Positions 1 to 7,551 of a DNA stretch of 64,000 bases are shown one piece after another; the stretch's first letter is position 1; each line of letters begins with the position of its first letter. This stretch comes from Streptomyces pactum (lineage in GTDB: Bacteria > Actinomycetota > Actinomycetes > Streptomycetales > Streptomycetaceae): NCBI RefSeq assembly GCF_016031615.1, contig NZ_JACYXC010000001.1, positions 3,906,001 to 3,970,000 on the forward strand, written 5' to 3'. The notes under the pieces are model-generated. The model did no database searches. It was given only the letters and a program-made list of their open reading frames with translations, and was not told the origin of the DNA. The position numbers were made by a program, and so were the translations under genes.

Positions 1-2
1 CT

Positions 3-590
3 GAGCAGATTTACTGGCAGCATGTAAATGAAGAAACGATCGTTGCTGCCGGGAACAGTTACAAGGTGTTCGTGTCCTCAAGGAATCGATTGAGTGGAGC
101 ATGTCGGGATGAGCTAGGTATTCCGGCTCGGCGCCAGACTGATGGCGGGTTGGTGATCACAAAACCGACGCGAGGTTCATCTGTGCGGCAGGCGGACTAT
201 GAGCTGGCAGGTGCCATCGACCTGCTGGTTGCCAGCATGGGGAAAACGCTGGAAGAGGCGACCCCAAGAGATTTCCGCTTTGCCTTCGCGGCTCAGCTGC
301 GTGCGCTATACCGTCGGGCCGGGGCGCCCAAGGTTGACGTCTTGTCGGTGAAGACCGGATATGAGGTAGCGAAGCTAACTGCCTATCTGGAGGGCGCGAC
401 GCATCCTAGTCGAGGACGTGTTGTCGCAATCGTTGAGGCGCTTGTTGAGTGTGCACATGAAAAAGGTATCAAAATCCCCGGATATTTGATGGATGTGCGC
501 GCCTGGGAGAGGATGTGGCGCGTTTCCGATCGGCCGGGAATGCAAAAGATTGTCAAAAATAAGGCGCGAAAAGGAGCATCCCCGTCTTGA
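3..590 (+). CDS. Hypothetical protein with C-terminal XRE-like helix-turn-helix, 5' end cut by window edge
   Basis: The reading frame is open from the first codon of the window to the TGA at 588-590, so the gene starts outside the window; the GTG at 66 is only the first in-window start. The visible C-terminal half contains an XRE-like pattern: a helix LRALYRRAG, then TGYEVAKLTAYLEG and THPSRGRVVAIVEALVECA. This matches the spacing of the HTH found in many Streptomyces regulators that use a tGyS..tLs..L.G..lPs core. The N-terminal part is not recognised. Base composition is lower in GC than the core genes later in the window, which fits accessory DNA. It lies upstream of the CBASS effector but is separated from it by 760 bp, so a shared operon is unlikely. 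Function unknown; a DNA-binding role is inferred only from the HTH-like stretch. Confidence 0.55.
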   Translation, partial: EQIYWQHVNEETIVAAGNSYKVFVSSRNRLSGACRDELGIPARRQTDGGLVITKPTRGSSVRQADYELAGAIDLLVASMGKTLEEATPRDFRFAFAAQLRALYRRAGAPKVDVLSVKTGYEVAKLTAYLEGATHPSRGRVVAIVEALVECAHEKGIKIPGYLMDVRAWERMWRVSDRPGMQKIVKNKARKGASPS

Positions 591-1350
591 CGGGTTCAAG
601 CTCTTCAGCCCCCTGCAGAGGACCGAATGCCCACCCTTGCCACGTAGATGCCCCCAGCTCTCATCCCGCGTCCGCCGTCGACCCACACTCTGCTAGCTCT
701 GCCTGGGTCGACGGTGGACGGGCTGGGAGCCCCCACGGTCACCACACTCGGCCCGCAGTCGCGTACGGCGCCCCTTCCATTCCCTGAGACAGGTGGCCTT
801 GTTGCGTTCGTAGTTGCTCTCCGAATAGCCGCAGACTTTGCAGCTGTGCCGCTCGGCCTCGGTGAGGCTCGTCATGTTCGCCACGGCTCGGACGAGCTGG
901 CGACGGTCAGAGCGTCGTCCATATAGGTCTCATGGATGAGGGCCTCGTTGGTCTGTGGGGACGGAGAGATTCGGCGTCCCGAATGCCGTAGGTGTTGGGG
1001 GCGCCTCGCCCGCGGCGGTGAGCATCGCGATTGCCCGCAGGGGTGCCGCCGAAGGGGCTGAGCTGATCCATTCCACGTCCTGTGGATGCCGGTATGGACG
1101 AGGGGGGCGAGGTGAGGGAAGGTCGTCGGCGAGGAGCTCGTCGTCAAGGCCAGAGTCGACGGGAGGCCATCGGCGCTGAGGGAGGTCCCTCACGGATCAA
1201 GGACTCAGACACTGGACCGCCTCATTGTGGAGCACGTCCCAGGTGCGGATGGATCCGGGGCGCGCGGGACTTTGTCAAGCCTCGGCCTTGCGGTAGCGGC
1301 TCCAGAATAGCGTCGCAAGGAGGGAGCGCGGTGGCGCGGAGGTAGATGAA
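591..1350. other. Intergenic stretch without a convincing gene, possibly decayed coding DNA
   Basis: No frame here looks protein-coding on either strand. A short minus-strand stretch at about 760-884 reads HSCKVCGYSESNYERNKATC, with a C-x2-C pair that could be the end of a zinc-binding protein, but it is bounded by stops within about 60 codons. The region must contain the promoter for the downstream HNH-SAVED gene; no clear -35/-10 pair or copy of the TGYCAGT-N3-ACTGRCA palindrome could be found in it. Confidence 0.4.
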
Positions 1351-2562
1351 GTGGACGACCACGGGGCGGCACGCAGCACAGGCAGCAAGCCTTCCGAACT
1401 GGTGCGCCGGGAGGTGTGGGTGCGGAGTGGGGGCAGGTGCGCGCTGTGTAACGAGTACCTGTTGGAGGGGCCAGCATCGGGGCGCACCTTGCATCTGGGA
1501 CAGGTGGCGCACATCGTGGGCCGCAGTAGCGGCGCGCTGTCTCCACGGGGCCAGGCGTCCTTGGATCCTGCTCTACGGGATGATGCCGACAATCTGATGC
1601 TTCTGTGTGCCAATCAGCATGGTGAGGTCGATGCTCGTGAGGGACTGGACGTGTTCACAGTGGAGAAACTCCGCCGACTGAAGCAGGAGCATGAGGACCG
1701 AATACGGCATCTGACGAGTCTGGGACCAGACCGAGCTACTACGGTGGTACGGATGGTGGGGCAGGTCCACGCGCAGGAGGTGGAGCTGTCGAGGCAGTCG
1801 GCCGCTGCGGCGGTGACGGCTAGGGATCGGTTCCCACTTTTCCTGGAGTCTTATGCTCGGCATGGTCTGGAGATCGATCTGAGGGGTGTACCCGGGGAGT
1901 CGTCTGCCGTTCCGTGCACGGCATTGCAGGCCGCTTCTGCGAGCCGTATTTACTACCGGTCGGCGAGGATACTGATCGATAGCGTGATCGAGCGGCAACT
2001 GAGGGTCGGCATCATGCGGGATGCCGTGAGGCATCTGAGCGTGTTCGGCTTCGCGCGACTTCCGCTGTTGGTGTATCTGGGATCGCGTCTAGACGACACC
2101 GTGCCTACCGATATATACCAGCGTCACCGGTCGGACGAGTCCTGGATATGGCGAGACGGCGACGTTCCGGCTGTCTCCTTCACCACACGGATCGACCATG
2201 ACGTTTTGGCGGGAAGCGAGGCGGTGGTGGTCATGAGTGTGTCCGGGGCGATCGGACGGCAGGAGCTGCCGTTGGCTTTGCGAGCCCTGCGCCGTTACGA
2301 GATCCGGCCGGCGCAGGTGCCGACGAGTCCGGACATCCTCCGTGACCGGGCATCCTTACAACGGTTCTCGTCTGCGCTGCGGGACTTCTTCGCTCTGCTG
2401 GAGCGCGAGTCCAGAGCGCTGCGACGCTTGCACGTTCTGCCCGCATTGCCAATGTCTGCGGCGGTTGCGTTGGGGCGTGCTCATCATCCCCAAGTCCACC
2501 CACAGCTGGTGATATACGAGCGGCTGGAGGGCCATTACGTGCCCACGCTCGAAGTCGGCTGA
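1351..2562 (+). CDS. cap5: HNH-SAVED nuclease, CBASS effector Cap5
   Basis: Effector of a cyclic-oligonucleotide anti-phage (CBASS) system: the C-terminal SAVED domain senses the second messenger made by the CD-NTase and switches on the N-terminal HNH nuclease, which degrades DNA. The N-terminal 100 residues carry the HNH finger: C30-x2-C33, the motif VAHIVG with H54, N81, then C86 and H90 in NLMLLCANQH. Residues about 190-400 form the SAVED domain, with the typical hydrophobic strand AVVVMSVSGAIGRQELP followed by an ALR segment. Length (403 aa) is normal for Cap5. The GTG at 1351 was chosen as first in-frame start; an ATG at 1346 is in another frame. The gene is convergent with cap2, with only 41 bp between stop codons, instead of being co-transcribed with the synthase as in most CBASS operons, so it must have its own promoter. 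Confidence 0.88.
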   Translation: MDDHGAARSTGSKPSELVRREVWVRSGGRCALCNEYLLEGPASGRTLHLGQVAHIVGRSSGALSPRGQASLDPALRDDADNLMLLCANQHGEVDAREGLDVFTVEKLRRLKQEHEDRIRHLTSLGPDRATTVVRMVGQVHAQEVELSRQSAAAAVTARDRFPLFLESYARHGLEIDLRGVPGESSAVPCTALQAASASRIYYRSARILIDSVIERQLRVGIMRDAVRHLSVFGFARLPLLVYLGSRLDDTVPTDIYQRHRSDESWIWRDGDVPAVSFTTRIDHDVLAGSEAVVVMSVSGAIGRQELPLALRALRRYEIRPAQVPTSPDILRDRASLQRFSSALRDFFALLERESRALRRLHVLPALPMSAAVALGRAHHPQVHPQLVIYERLEGHYVPTLEVG

Positions 2563-2603
2563 ACCGTCCGACGACCTGAAGTCGGGCGGGGAATGACCGT
2601 CGG

Positions 2604-4388
2604 CTAAGGAACGGACGGGCCTGCTGGTTCGAGTGCGTAGGGCACGAAGTGATGTGTCGGCTCGACTCCGGTATGGGGCTGGGCGCATAGGTGGGTTCCG
2701 GAAACGGGGTGACGCAGTTGTGTGCCCAGGAGTGTGACGAGAGTCGCGGTCACACCAACGAGGTCGGCGGCCGATCCGTGGAAAGTGGGGACAGAGCATC
2801 CACGGGTGGGACGGATTTCATCGCTTGCTTCCGGCTCGCTCCACAGAGAGTGGTAGGGCTCCAGCTCGGGGGCGGCAAGGACGTGTCGGCCGACGGCATG
2901 GTCTATAGCCAGGGGGCCCTGGTTGGTGTCCTGTGCCGAGATGGTAAGTAGGCCGAGGCTGGCAGTTGTCGTATTGGTGGTCATCTGGGCCAGTACCGCT
3001 CTACGACCGGGTTGCTGTGCCAGGAGGTCGAGGAAGCGTCCGACGGTGACGCTCACGGTGGCGTCGATGATGACATCTGCGTCCTGTGTCGCGGCCACAA
3101 GTGCGGGCGAGGGAGGCGGGGCGCAAACATCGACGGTGAGGTCGTCGCGAATACCTTCGAGTCGTTGCTTCAGGGCTGTGGCCTTTGCCGAGCCGACGTC
3201 GGTTTCGTCGTAGTTCTGTCTGACGAGTAGACCTCCGGTGACGGGTGCGCCCAGATCACTGAGGGTGATGTGGGCGGCTCCGGCTCGGGCGATGAGTTCA
3301 GCGGCCCACGAGCCTATGCCACCGCATCCCCAGATGTGGACGCGAGCGCCGTGGAAGGCGCTTGTCGGTCGTTGTGCGTCGCGGCGTGTGGTAACGGCTG
3401 GCCGCTCGTCGGAGAGATAGCACCATTCGATGCCGGCTTCGCGCACGTCGGTAGGTAGTACAGACAACTGCTGCGGCGTGCCCGTCTGGGTCGCTGTCCG
3501 TAGTCGGTCACTTGCCTGGGTGGGTAGGCGTCCGGCCAGGAGGAAGGGCGGACCTGTGGGGACGTCGCGGTGGGGGACCGCGAGGACGAAGTACTGGCAT
3601 GTCTCCTGGGGGTTCCTGCGTGCACTGTTGGCCAGTGCACGCAGGAAGGCGTACGAGTCGATCCCCCGCTGTCCTGTGGTGGGCGACTTTGCGGGGTGGT
3701 GGGTGTCATCGATGTGGTTGAGGAGGTCAGCGAGGGTGCCGCCAGCTCCATAAGGAAGGCTGTGGCTGAGGGTCAGCACTGGGAGACGCAGGCTGTGTGC
3801 ATGGGTGCGTCGGCGGGTCAGATCGAGCCGGTGTTCGGAGCGGGGAGTGAGCCATCCGGTGAGTGCAGGGCTGTGCGGTCCTGGTTCTCGTACGACGATC
3901 GTGGGGCACCCGAGTGTGTAGTGGAGAACGCCTCCCACGGCGTGATACAGGGCGGTGGCGGCGTCGAACTGGTTGGTTGCCGCGTCGGTGAGCCACTGCC
4001 ATAGCCGGTTCAGGACTGCTGTCATGCCTCCTGCCGGGTCCCATTCGCGGCTGGCATCCAGGTAGATGCACAGCTGGTGTCCTTCCAGCACATGCGGCGT
4101 TCCGGCGAATCGGCGGTGTGGTGCCAGCACCCACGGGGGCCGCAGCTCGGTGGATGGCAGGACGAGGAGGAGTTCTTCGTTCTCTTCCAGGGCCAGGCCG
4201 CCTTCGGCCCGGAGAACGTCTGCGGTGTGCAAGCTGATGCGAATGGTTGCCAGGCCGCTCGCGTCGACCGTCGGGCGTCCTATGACCTGGAGGGCTCGGG
4301 GGTGTTGTTCGGCGAGCTGTGCGAGGTCGGTCAGAAGGCGCCGTTGCCACGGGCTCGGAGTAGGAGAGGACGGCTTGCGCTTAGTCAT
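2604..4388 (-). CDS. cap2: Cap2, E2-E1 ubiquitin-transfer-like ligase of CBASS
   Basis: All-in-one ubiquitin-like ligase that primes CBASS by conjugating the C terminus of the CD-NTase to a target. The N-terminal E2 (UBC-like) domain contains HVLEGHQLCIYLD with catalytic C107, followed by REWDPAGGM. The C-terminal E1 domain starts near residue 345 with the nucleotide loop IWGCGGIGSWAAELIARAG, then the acidic strand TLSDLG and the K/R-rich VGSAKA segment; the E1 cysteine is C531 in TRGCSVPTFHG. A middle region (about 165-340) is not recognised. Length of 594 aa is typical of Cap2. It overlaps the CD-NTase gene by 4 bp (ATGA), so the two are translationally coupled. No JAB/Cap3 deconjugase follows; the next gene is the convergent effector. 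Both active-site cysteines are retained, so the ligase is probably active. Confidence 0.87.
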   Translation of the reverse strand: MTKRKPSSPTPSPWQRRLLTDLAQLAEQHPRALQVIGRPTVDASGLATIRISLHTADVLRAEGGLALEENEELLLVLPSTELRPPWVLAPHRRFAGTPHVLEGHQLCIYLDASREWDPAGGMTAVLNRLWQWLTDAATNQFDAATALYHAVGGVLHYTLGCPTIVVREPGPHSPALTGWLTPRSEHRLDLTRRRTHAHSLRLPVLTLSHSLPYGAGGTLADLLNHIDDTHHPAKSPTTGQRGIDSYAFLRALANSARRNPQETCQYFVLAVPHRDVPTGPPFLLAGRLPTQASDRLRTATQTGTPQQLSVLPTDVREAGIEWCYLSDERPAVTTRRDAQRPTSAFHGARVHIWGCGGIGSWAAELIARAGAAHITLSDLGAPVTGGLLVRQNYDETDVGSAKATALKQRLEGIRDDLTVDVCAPPPSPALVAATQDADVIIDATVSVTVGRFLDLLAQQPGRRAVLAQMTTNTTTASLGLLTISAQDTNQGPLAIDHAVGRHVLAAPELEPYHSLWSEPEASDEIRPTRGCSVPTFHGSAADLVGVTATLVTLLGTQLRHPVSGTHLCAQPHTGVEPTHHFVPYALEPAGPSVP

Positions 4389-5395
4389 CCCGCACGCCCC
4401 CTGCGAGAGGGAGCGATGACCAGAGGCGCCACCGGGAACTTCGGGCTAGCCGCAGGTGTGGTGGATGATGCGGGGAGGCGGGCCGGCTCGGGGAAGCGGG
4501 AGCCGAACAGCTCACGCCACAGACGGACACTGGCGTCGGGGTCGGTCTCGTCGTAGGCGGCGCGGATCTGGCGGGCGTGGGTGTGGATGCGGGCGCGGAA
4601 GTAGGCGTAGGTGGTCTGGTCCCATCGGTGGTCGAAGGTAAGACCGGATCCGGAGGGGTCGGGAATGGAGGGCTTGACGGGGCGGGCCTGCATCCAGACG
4701 TCGAGATCCTCGACGATGGTAAGCAGCGTGGTGGGCACGTTGCCGTAGCAGCCGGGCCGCATCAGCGGGACGGCGTGCTGGACCCGTTCGCCGAGCAGGG
4801 TGGTGAGGATGATGGAGCGTGTGCCGGTGAAGGAGTTCCTGTGGTCACGCAGGTACTTCATCAGTCGGATGACCTTGCGGAGGTTGCCGTTCGCGATGGC
4901 GTCCTTTTCCTGCATCCAGGCCGTGAAGCCAGCCGGGTTGGTGACCTCCCACTCACCGTTGTCGCGGTTGACGATGACTTCTCGGCCGTCCGCGAGCCGC
5001 ACGTAGGGAACGATGTCGACGTGCATGGAGTTGGCGTACGTCAACTGCACGCAGCGGCACTTACGCGTGTGAGGCATGTCCTTGTAGACGCTGTGCCGGT
5101 GGAGGGCGGCGTAGACCTGGTCGATGTAGGTTTTCGGGCTCTGTGCCCACTCCGAAACTTCCTGGAGATGGAGCATGAAGTCGGCGTCGAACTCCTTGTC
5201 CCCCTGCGGGTTGATGATCGTCCGCTGCGCCCACGACCCCTGAGGCTTCTTGCCGAGGATGAGTGGGCCGAGTTCGGGATTGGCCTTGAGCGCCTGGTAG
5301 ATGGCCTCGACGCGCTGAGCGAGGAGGCTGAGTCGGGCCTCGCTGAGGTTGACGGTGTCCCGCAGAAACGTGGTGAAACAGTTGACGTGCTGCAT
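4385..5395 (-). CDS. CD-NTase (cGAS/DncV-like nucleotidyltransferase) of CBASS
   Basis: Synthesises the cyclic oligonucleotide signal that activates the effector. The nucleotidyltransferase signature is clear: PQGSWAQRT with G53-S54, the metal-binding pair D70-x-D72 in KEFDADFML, and the third acidic residue D127 in SMHVDIVPYV. The 336-aa length suits the family; the exact clade (CdnA-H) cannot be assigned by eye. The start ATG is preceded by GGAAGGGA. Downstream it overlaps cap2 by ATGA. The last residues are SRRGRAG, so the protein ends in a free glycine, as expected for a Cap2 conjugation substrate. Upstream lies a 610-bp non-coding gap with two copies of a palindromic motif that also precedes the XRE gene, suggesting repressor control. 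Confidence 0.87.
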   Translation of the reverse strand: MQHVNCFTTFLRDTVNLSEARLSLLAQRVEAIYQALKANPELGPLILGKKPQGSWAQRTIINPQGDKEFDADFMLHLQEVSEWAQSPKTYIDQVYAALHRHSVYKDMPHTRKCRCVQLTYANSMHVDIVPYVRLADGREVIVNRDNGEWEVTNPAGFTAWMQEKDAIANGNLRKVIRLMKYLRDHRNSFTGTRSIILTTLLGERVQHAVPLMRPGCYGNVPTTLLTIVEDLDVWMQARPVKPSIPDPSGSGLTFDHRWDQTTYAYFRARIHTHARQIRAAYDETDPDASVRLWRELFGSRFPEPARLPASSTTPAASPKFPVAPLVIAPSRRGRAG

Positions 5396-5463
5396 GGGAG
5401 TCCCTTCCTGGAATGAAGGTTGATGCTGGCACCTGGGCAGCGGCGCATGCTCGCGTCGTTACG

Positions 5464-5476
5464 ACAGTGGTACTGT
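5464..5476. promoter_or_regulatory. Candidate repressor operator upstream of the CD-NTase gene
   Basis: ACAGT-GGT-ACTGT, a perfect 5-bp inverted repeat around three bases, 69-81 bp upstream of the CD-NTase ATG. It shares the CAGT-N3-ACTG core with the palindrome immediately upstream of the XRE regulator gene, so it may be bound by that regulator. Seen in sequence; the function is inferred. Confidence 0.45.
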
Positions 5477-5873
5477 GCGTGACGACTAGCGTGCCCAATC
5501 GGCCGCAAGCCCCATGGCGGGGTGCGGACGTGCACCGCAGTGCGGTGTGGATGTTGCCGTCTACCTGGCGATCGCGGGGCTATCGGACGCATCGGTTGAC
5601 AGCCTTGCTGACCTGACGGTGTTGTCGGCCAGGCTGGCCATCGACGGCAGCTGGGCCAGGCTGGGCCTGGACGGCGAGTTGCGGTGGATGCGCAGGTGCT
5701 GTCCGGTCGGGTGTCGCCGTCCGTCGTCACGGAGTGGCGCACGCCAGGTACAGCCCGGTCAGGTGTACCCGATCAAGCGGAACGGGTACACGCGGTCCCA
5801 GAGGGCGTTGTTGCTCTCTCGTGTAACAAGAACACCACACACAGCAACATGGGCGCAAGCAATATTCGATAGA

Positions 5874-5887
5874 CAGTCTCGCTGACA
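5874..5887. promoter_or_regulatory. Second candidate operator copy in the CBASS intergenic region
   Basis: CAGTCTCGCTGACA matches the element in front of the XRE gene (CAGTCTCACTGACA, 6846-6859) at 13 of 14 positions. The single difference breaks one pair of the inverted repeat. It lies about 480 bp upstream of the CD-NTase start and about 120 bp past the ImmA-like stop, so it may mark the outer promoter of the CD-NTase-cap2 unit or be a DNA-looping site. Function inferred. Confidence 0.45.
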
Positions 5888-6005
5888 TTTTGAGGGTCGC
5901 GCTGCGGCCTCTCAGGATGAGCTGGCGCCGGGGCAGCCTGCGTGCCCGCGCCTCTTGGTAGGGCGGGCGGGTGGATGTTCGGGGCGGCTCCTGGCGGGGG
6001 GCGTG

Positions 6006-6530
6006 CTACCGGGCAGGGCCCGAGATGATGCCCAGGTTCATCAGACGGTAGGTCATGGCGATCTCGCTCAGCTCGAATCTCTTCGACAGAGCGCTCACCA
6101 GCTCTTCGACTGTCTGGAAGGGGGTTCGGCTGACTGCATCCCGGACCATTGTCTCGGGAGCCAGCAGTGCCGCAGCGAACCGGTTGGCCTCGATCTCCTC
6201 GCGGTCGGTGGCCATGCTTGAGACGGTGTTGCGGTAGTTCACGCGTGTACCCGTGTCGAGGATCAGGGGCCGGCCGGGATGCAGGCGCAAGTGGGCGAGC
6301 TCGTGGGCCACCGTGAAGCGGCGCCGTTCGCAGGAATGGGACTTGTTCACGCCGATCACACAGTGGCCGTCCCGTCGCAGGAGCATGCCGGACACGTCAT
6401 CGTCCAGGTCCTGCGGGACCACCAAGACGTCGAGACGGCGTGCTAGTTCGTAGGGATCGATCGGAGGAACTGAGATCTGGAACTGCTGCAGCAGAGCACG
6501 CGCCGCGACATCAGCCCTGGCCATCGGCAT
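6006..6530 (-). CDS. ImmA/IrrE-family metallopeptidase, CapP-like CBASS regulator
   Basis: Zinc peptidase of the ImmA/IrrE family, which in phage-like and defence islands cleaves a partner XRE repressor. The active-site motif HELAH sits in FTVAHELAHLRLHPG, and the glutamate helix EEIEANRFAAALLAP supplies the third zinc ligand. Length 174 aa is normal for short ImmA proteins. Its start lies inside the end of the upstream XRE gene (20-bp overlap), a strong sign of a coupled pair. The pair is upstream of and co-directional with the CD-NTase, which is the arrangement known for CapH (HTH repressor) and CapP (protease) regulators of some CBASS operons; the orthology is inferred from context, not tested. 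It could instead be an unrelated ImmA-ImmR pair left from a mobile element. Confidence 0.8.
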   Translation of the reverse strand: MPMARADVAARALLQQFQISVPPIDPYELARRLDVLVVPQDLDDDVSGMLLRRDGHCVIGVNKSHSCERRRFTVAHELAHLRLHPGRPLILDTGTRVNYRNTVSSMATDREEIEANRFAAALLAPETMVRDAVSRTPFQTVEELVSALSKRFELSEIAMTYRLMNLGIISGPAR

Positions 6531-6825
6531 CCTTCAGCTTAATGGCCGCGGACCACACTGATGCCACGTCGTCCGCGTACCGTGCGGGAAGGCCGGAGGC
6601 TTCTTCTCGAAGATGCGGAAGCAGGTCCGCCGGCTGCACGTTCAGCACCGCTGCGATGCGAGCCAGACGGTACAAGGGTGGGGTCTGCGTCCCGGCCTCG
6701 ATGTTTGTGATCGATCCGCGGGACATTCCCGTGCGCCGGGCGAGCAGTTCTTGCGTCAGCCCAGCCTGCTTCCTGGCCTCGCGGATCAGTCGGCTCACCT
6801 CTGCGTTGAACGCCTTCTCCTCCAC
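6511..6825 (-). CDS. XRE-family repressor, CapH-like
   Basis: Small DNA-binding protein (104 aa). The HTH occupies residues about 8-65: EVSRLIREARKQAGLTQELL, then TGMSRGSITNIEAGTQTPPL and LARIAAVLNVQPADLLPHL, a classic XRE pattern. The C-terminal 35 residues are short and probably contain the site cut by the partner protease. The GTG start at 6825 has GGGGGC upstream. A 17-bp palindrome, TGCCAGTCTCACTGACA, lies 18-34 bp before the start codon, a natural position for autoregulation. The gene overlaps the ImmA-like gene, and the same motif family recurs in front of the CD-NTase, so a role as master repressor of the defence locus is likely but inferred. Confidence 0.82.
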   Translation of the reverse strand: MEEKAFNAEVSRLIREARKQAGLTQELLARRTGMSRGSITNIEAGTQTPPLYRLARIAAVLNVQPADLLPHLREEASGLPARYADDVASVWSAAIKLKDADGQG

Positions 6826-6842
6826 GCTGCCCCCAAAGGCGA

Positions 6843-6859
6843 TGCCAGTCTCACTGACA
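6843..6859. promoter_or_regulatory. 17-bp palindromic operator in front of the XRE gene
   Basis: TGCCAGTCTCACTGACA reads as TGYCAGT-N3-ACTGRCA, a symmetric element with six matched pairs and one purine/pyrimidine-consistent pair. It ends 18 bp upstream of the XRE start codon on the minus strand. Related copies are at 5464-5476 and 5874-5887. Likely autoregulatory site; inferred from position and symmetry. Confidence 0.55.
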
Positions 6860-7047
6860 ACTTACTTGCTCGCTTCCAGCGCGGCCAGGTACTCGACCAA
6901 GCGAACGCCCGGGTAGCCGGCCGGGACATCTGGAATGGTGATCGATCGACCGGATTGCTCCCAGCTAGGCCGACGTGGAGGGGAGGTTGTGGTACGAGTC
7001 AGCGGCCGTGTTGAGGGGCACGACCGCCGACGTGATTGGAGGTGGCG

Positions 7048-7374
7048 TCAGGCGATGGTGGCCTGGAGGCCCCTGCGGGTGCGGTGGTGGATGATTTCGT
7101 TGAACGTGTCGCGGGCGCCGGTGGGGTCGATGTAGTGCATGGCCTGCAGGGCGGCGATGACGGCGCCGACGAGGTCGTTCTGGACCTCGGCCCAACGGTG
7201 TTCGTCGGCGCAGGTGGTGAGGCCCTTCAGGCCGTGCAGGGCGTGCATCGCCTCACCGGCCTCCTCGGCGACCTTGCCGACCTGGAGGGCCTTGGGTTCC
7301 TCCGGGGGGTGGTGGGCGCCGACCTTTCGGCAGACGGCGGAGAGCCTTTCGAAGTCGTCCCACAGGTCGTCCAT
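7048..7374 (-). CDS. MazG-like nucleotide pyrophosphohydrolase family protein
   Basis: A 108-aa all-alpha protein of the MazG-like/NTP-PPase superfamily, which hydrolyses nucleoside triphosphates to monophosphates. The family pattern is LQVGKVAEEAGEAMHALHGL with the metal-binding EE-x2-E helix, followed by the second acidic helix AEVQNDLVGAVIAALQAM. The frame is open further upstream, but the sequence there is low-complexity; the ATG at 7374 gives the family's usual N terminus (MDDLWDDFERLSAVCRKVGAHH). It is one of the few intact genes between the CBASS locus and the tRNA. A housekeeping or antiphage nucleotide-clearing role are both possible; nothing in the sequence decides. Confidence 0.72.
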   Translation of the reverse strand: MDDLWDDFERLSAVCRKVGAHHPPEEPKALQVGKVAEEAGEAMHALHGLKGLTTCADEHRWAEVQNDLVGAVIAALQAMHYIDPTGARDTFNEIIHHRTRRGLQATIA

Positions 7375-7424
7375 GACGGGTCTCCCATCCGTGTGGCCGG
7401 GCCCTGGTGGGCCCGGCGGCGGGG

Positions 7425-7551
7425 TCAGGGCTGTGCGGGGCGGCCGAGTTGGCGGACGGTCCAGCCGGCCGTGCGCCAGGTGTCGGCGTTGAGGAGGTTG
7501 CGGAGGTCCACGAGAAGTGGGTTCGCGACGAGGGGGGCTAGGTGTATTGAT
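7425..7551 (-). pseudogene. C-terminal remnant of UDP-glucose 6-dehydrogenase
   Basis: Minus-strand translation reads VANPLLVDLRNLLNADTWR followed by TAGWTVRQLGRPAQP and a TGA. This is the C-terminal signature of nucleotide-sugar dehydrogenases (vDgRN.ld...wr.aGw.y..lGRp). A stop codon cuts the frame about 40 codons upstream and no Rossmann domain is present, so only the tail remains. It lies just upstream of the MazG-like gene in the same orientation. Confidence 0.6.

Larger units (their letters stand above)
5396..6005. other. Non-coding gap between the ImmA-like gene and the CD-NTase gene
   Basis: About 610 bp without a convincing gene. A plus-strand frame at 5514-5885 is open but has no recognisable features and is probably chance. 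The stretch should hold the CBASS promoter for the minus strand. It contains two palindromic elements resembling the one in front of the XRE gene (5464-5476 and 5874-5887), listed separately. Confidence 0.5.

Noticed and set aside
1201..1216. Possible repressor operator in front of cap5 (TCAGACACTGGA)
   Set aside because: It lacks the CAGT-N3-ACTG spacing, needing a two-base deletion to match the other copies.
2563..2603. Cap3 JAB deconjugase between cap5 and cap2
   Set aside because: Only 41 bp separate the genes and no HxH...D JAB motif was seen in any CBASS gene.
5514..5885. Plus-strand 123-aa open frame in the CBASS gap
   Set aside because: No recognised motif, codon pattern not gene-like, overlaps the putative minus-strand promoter region.
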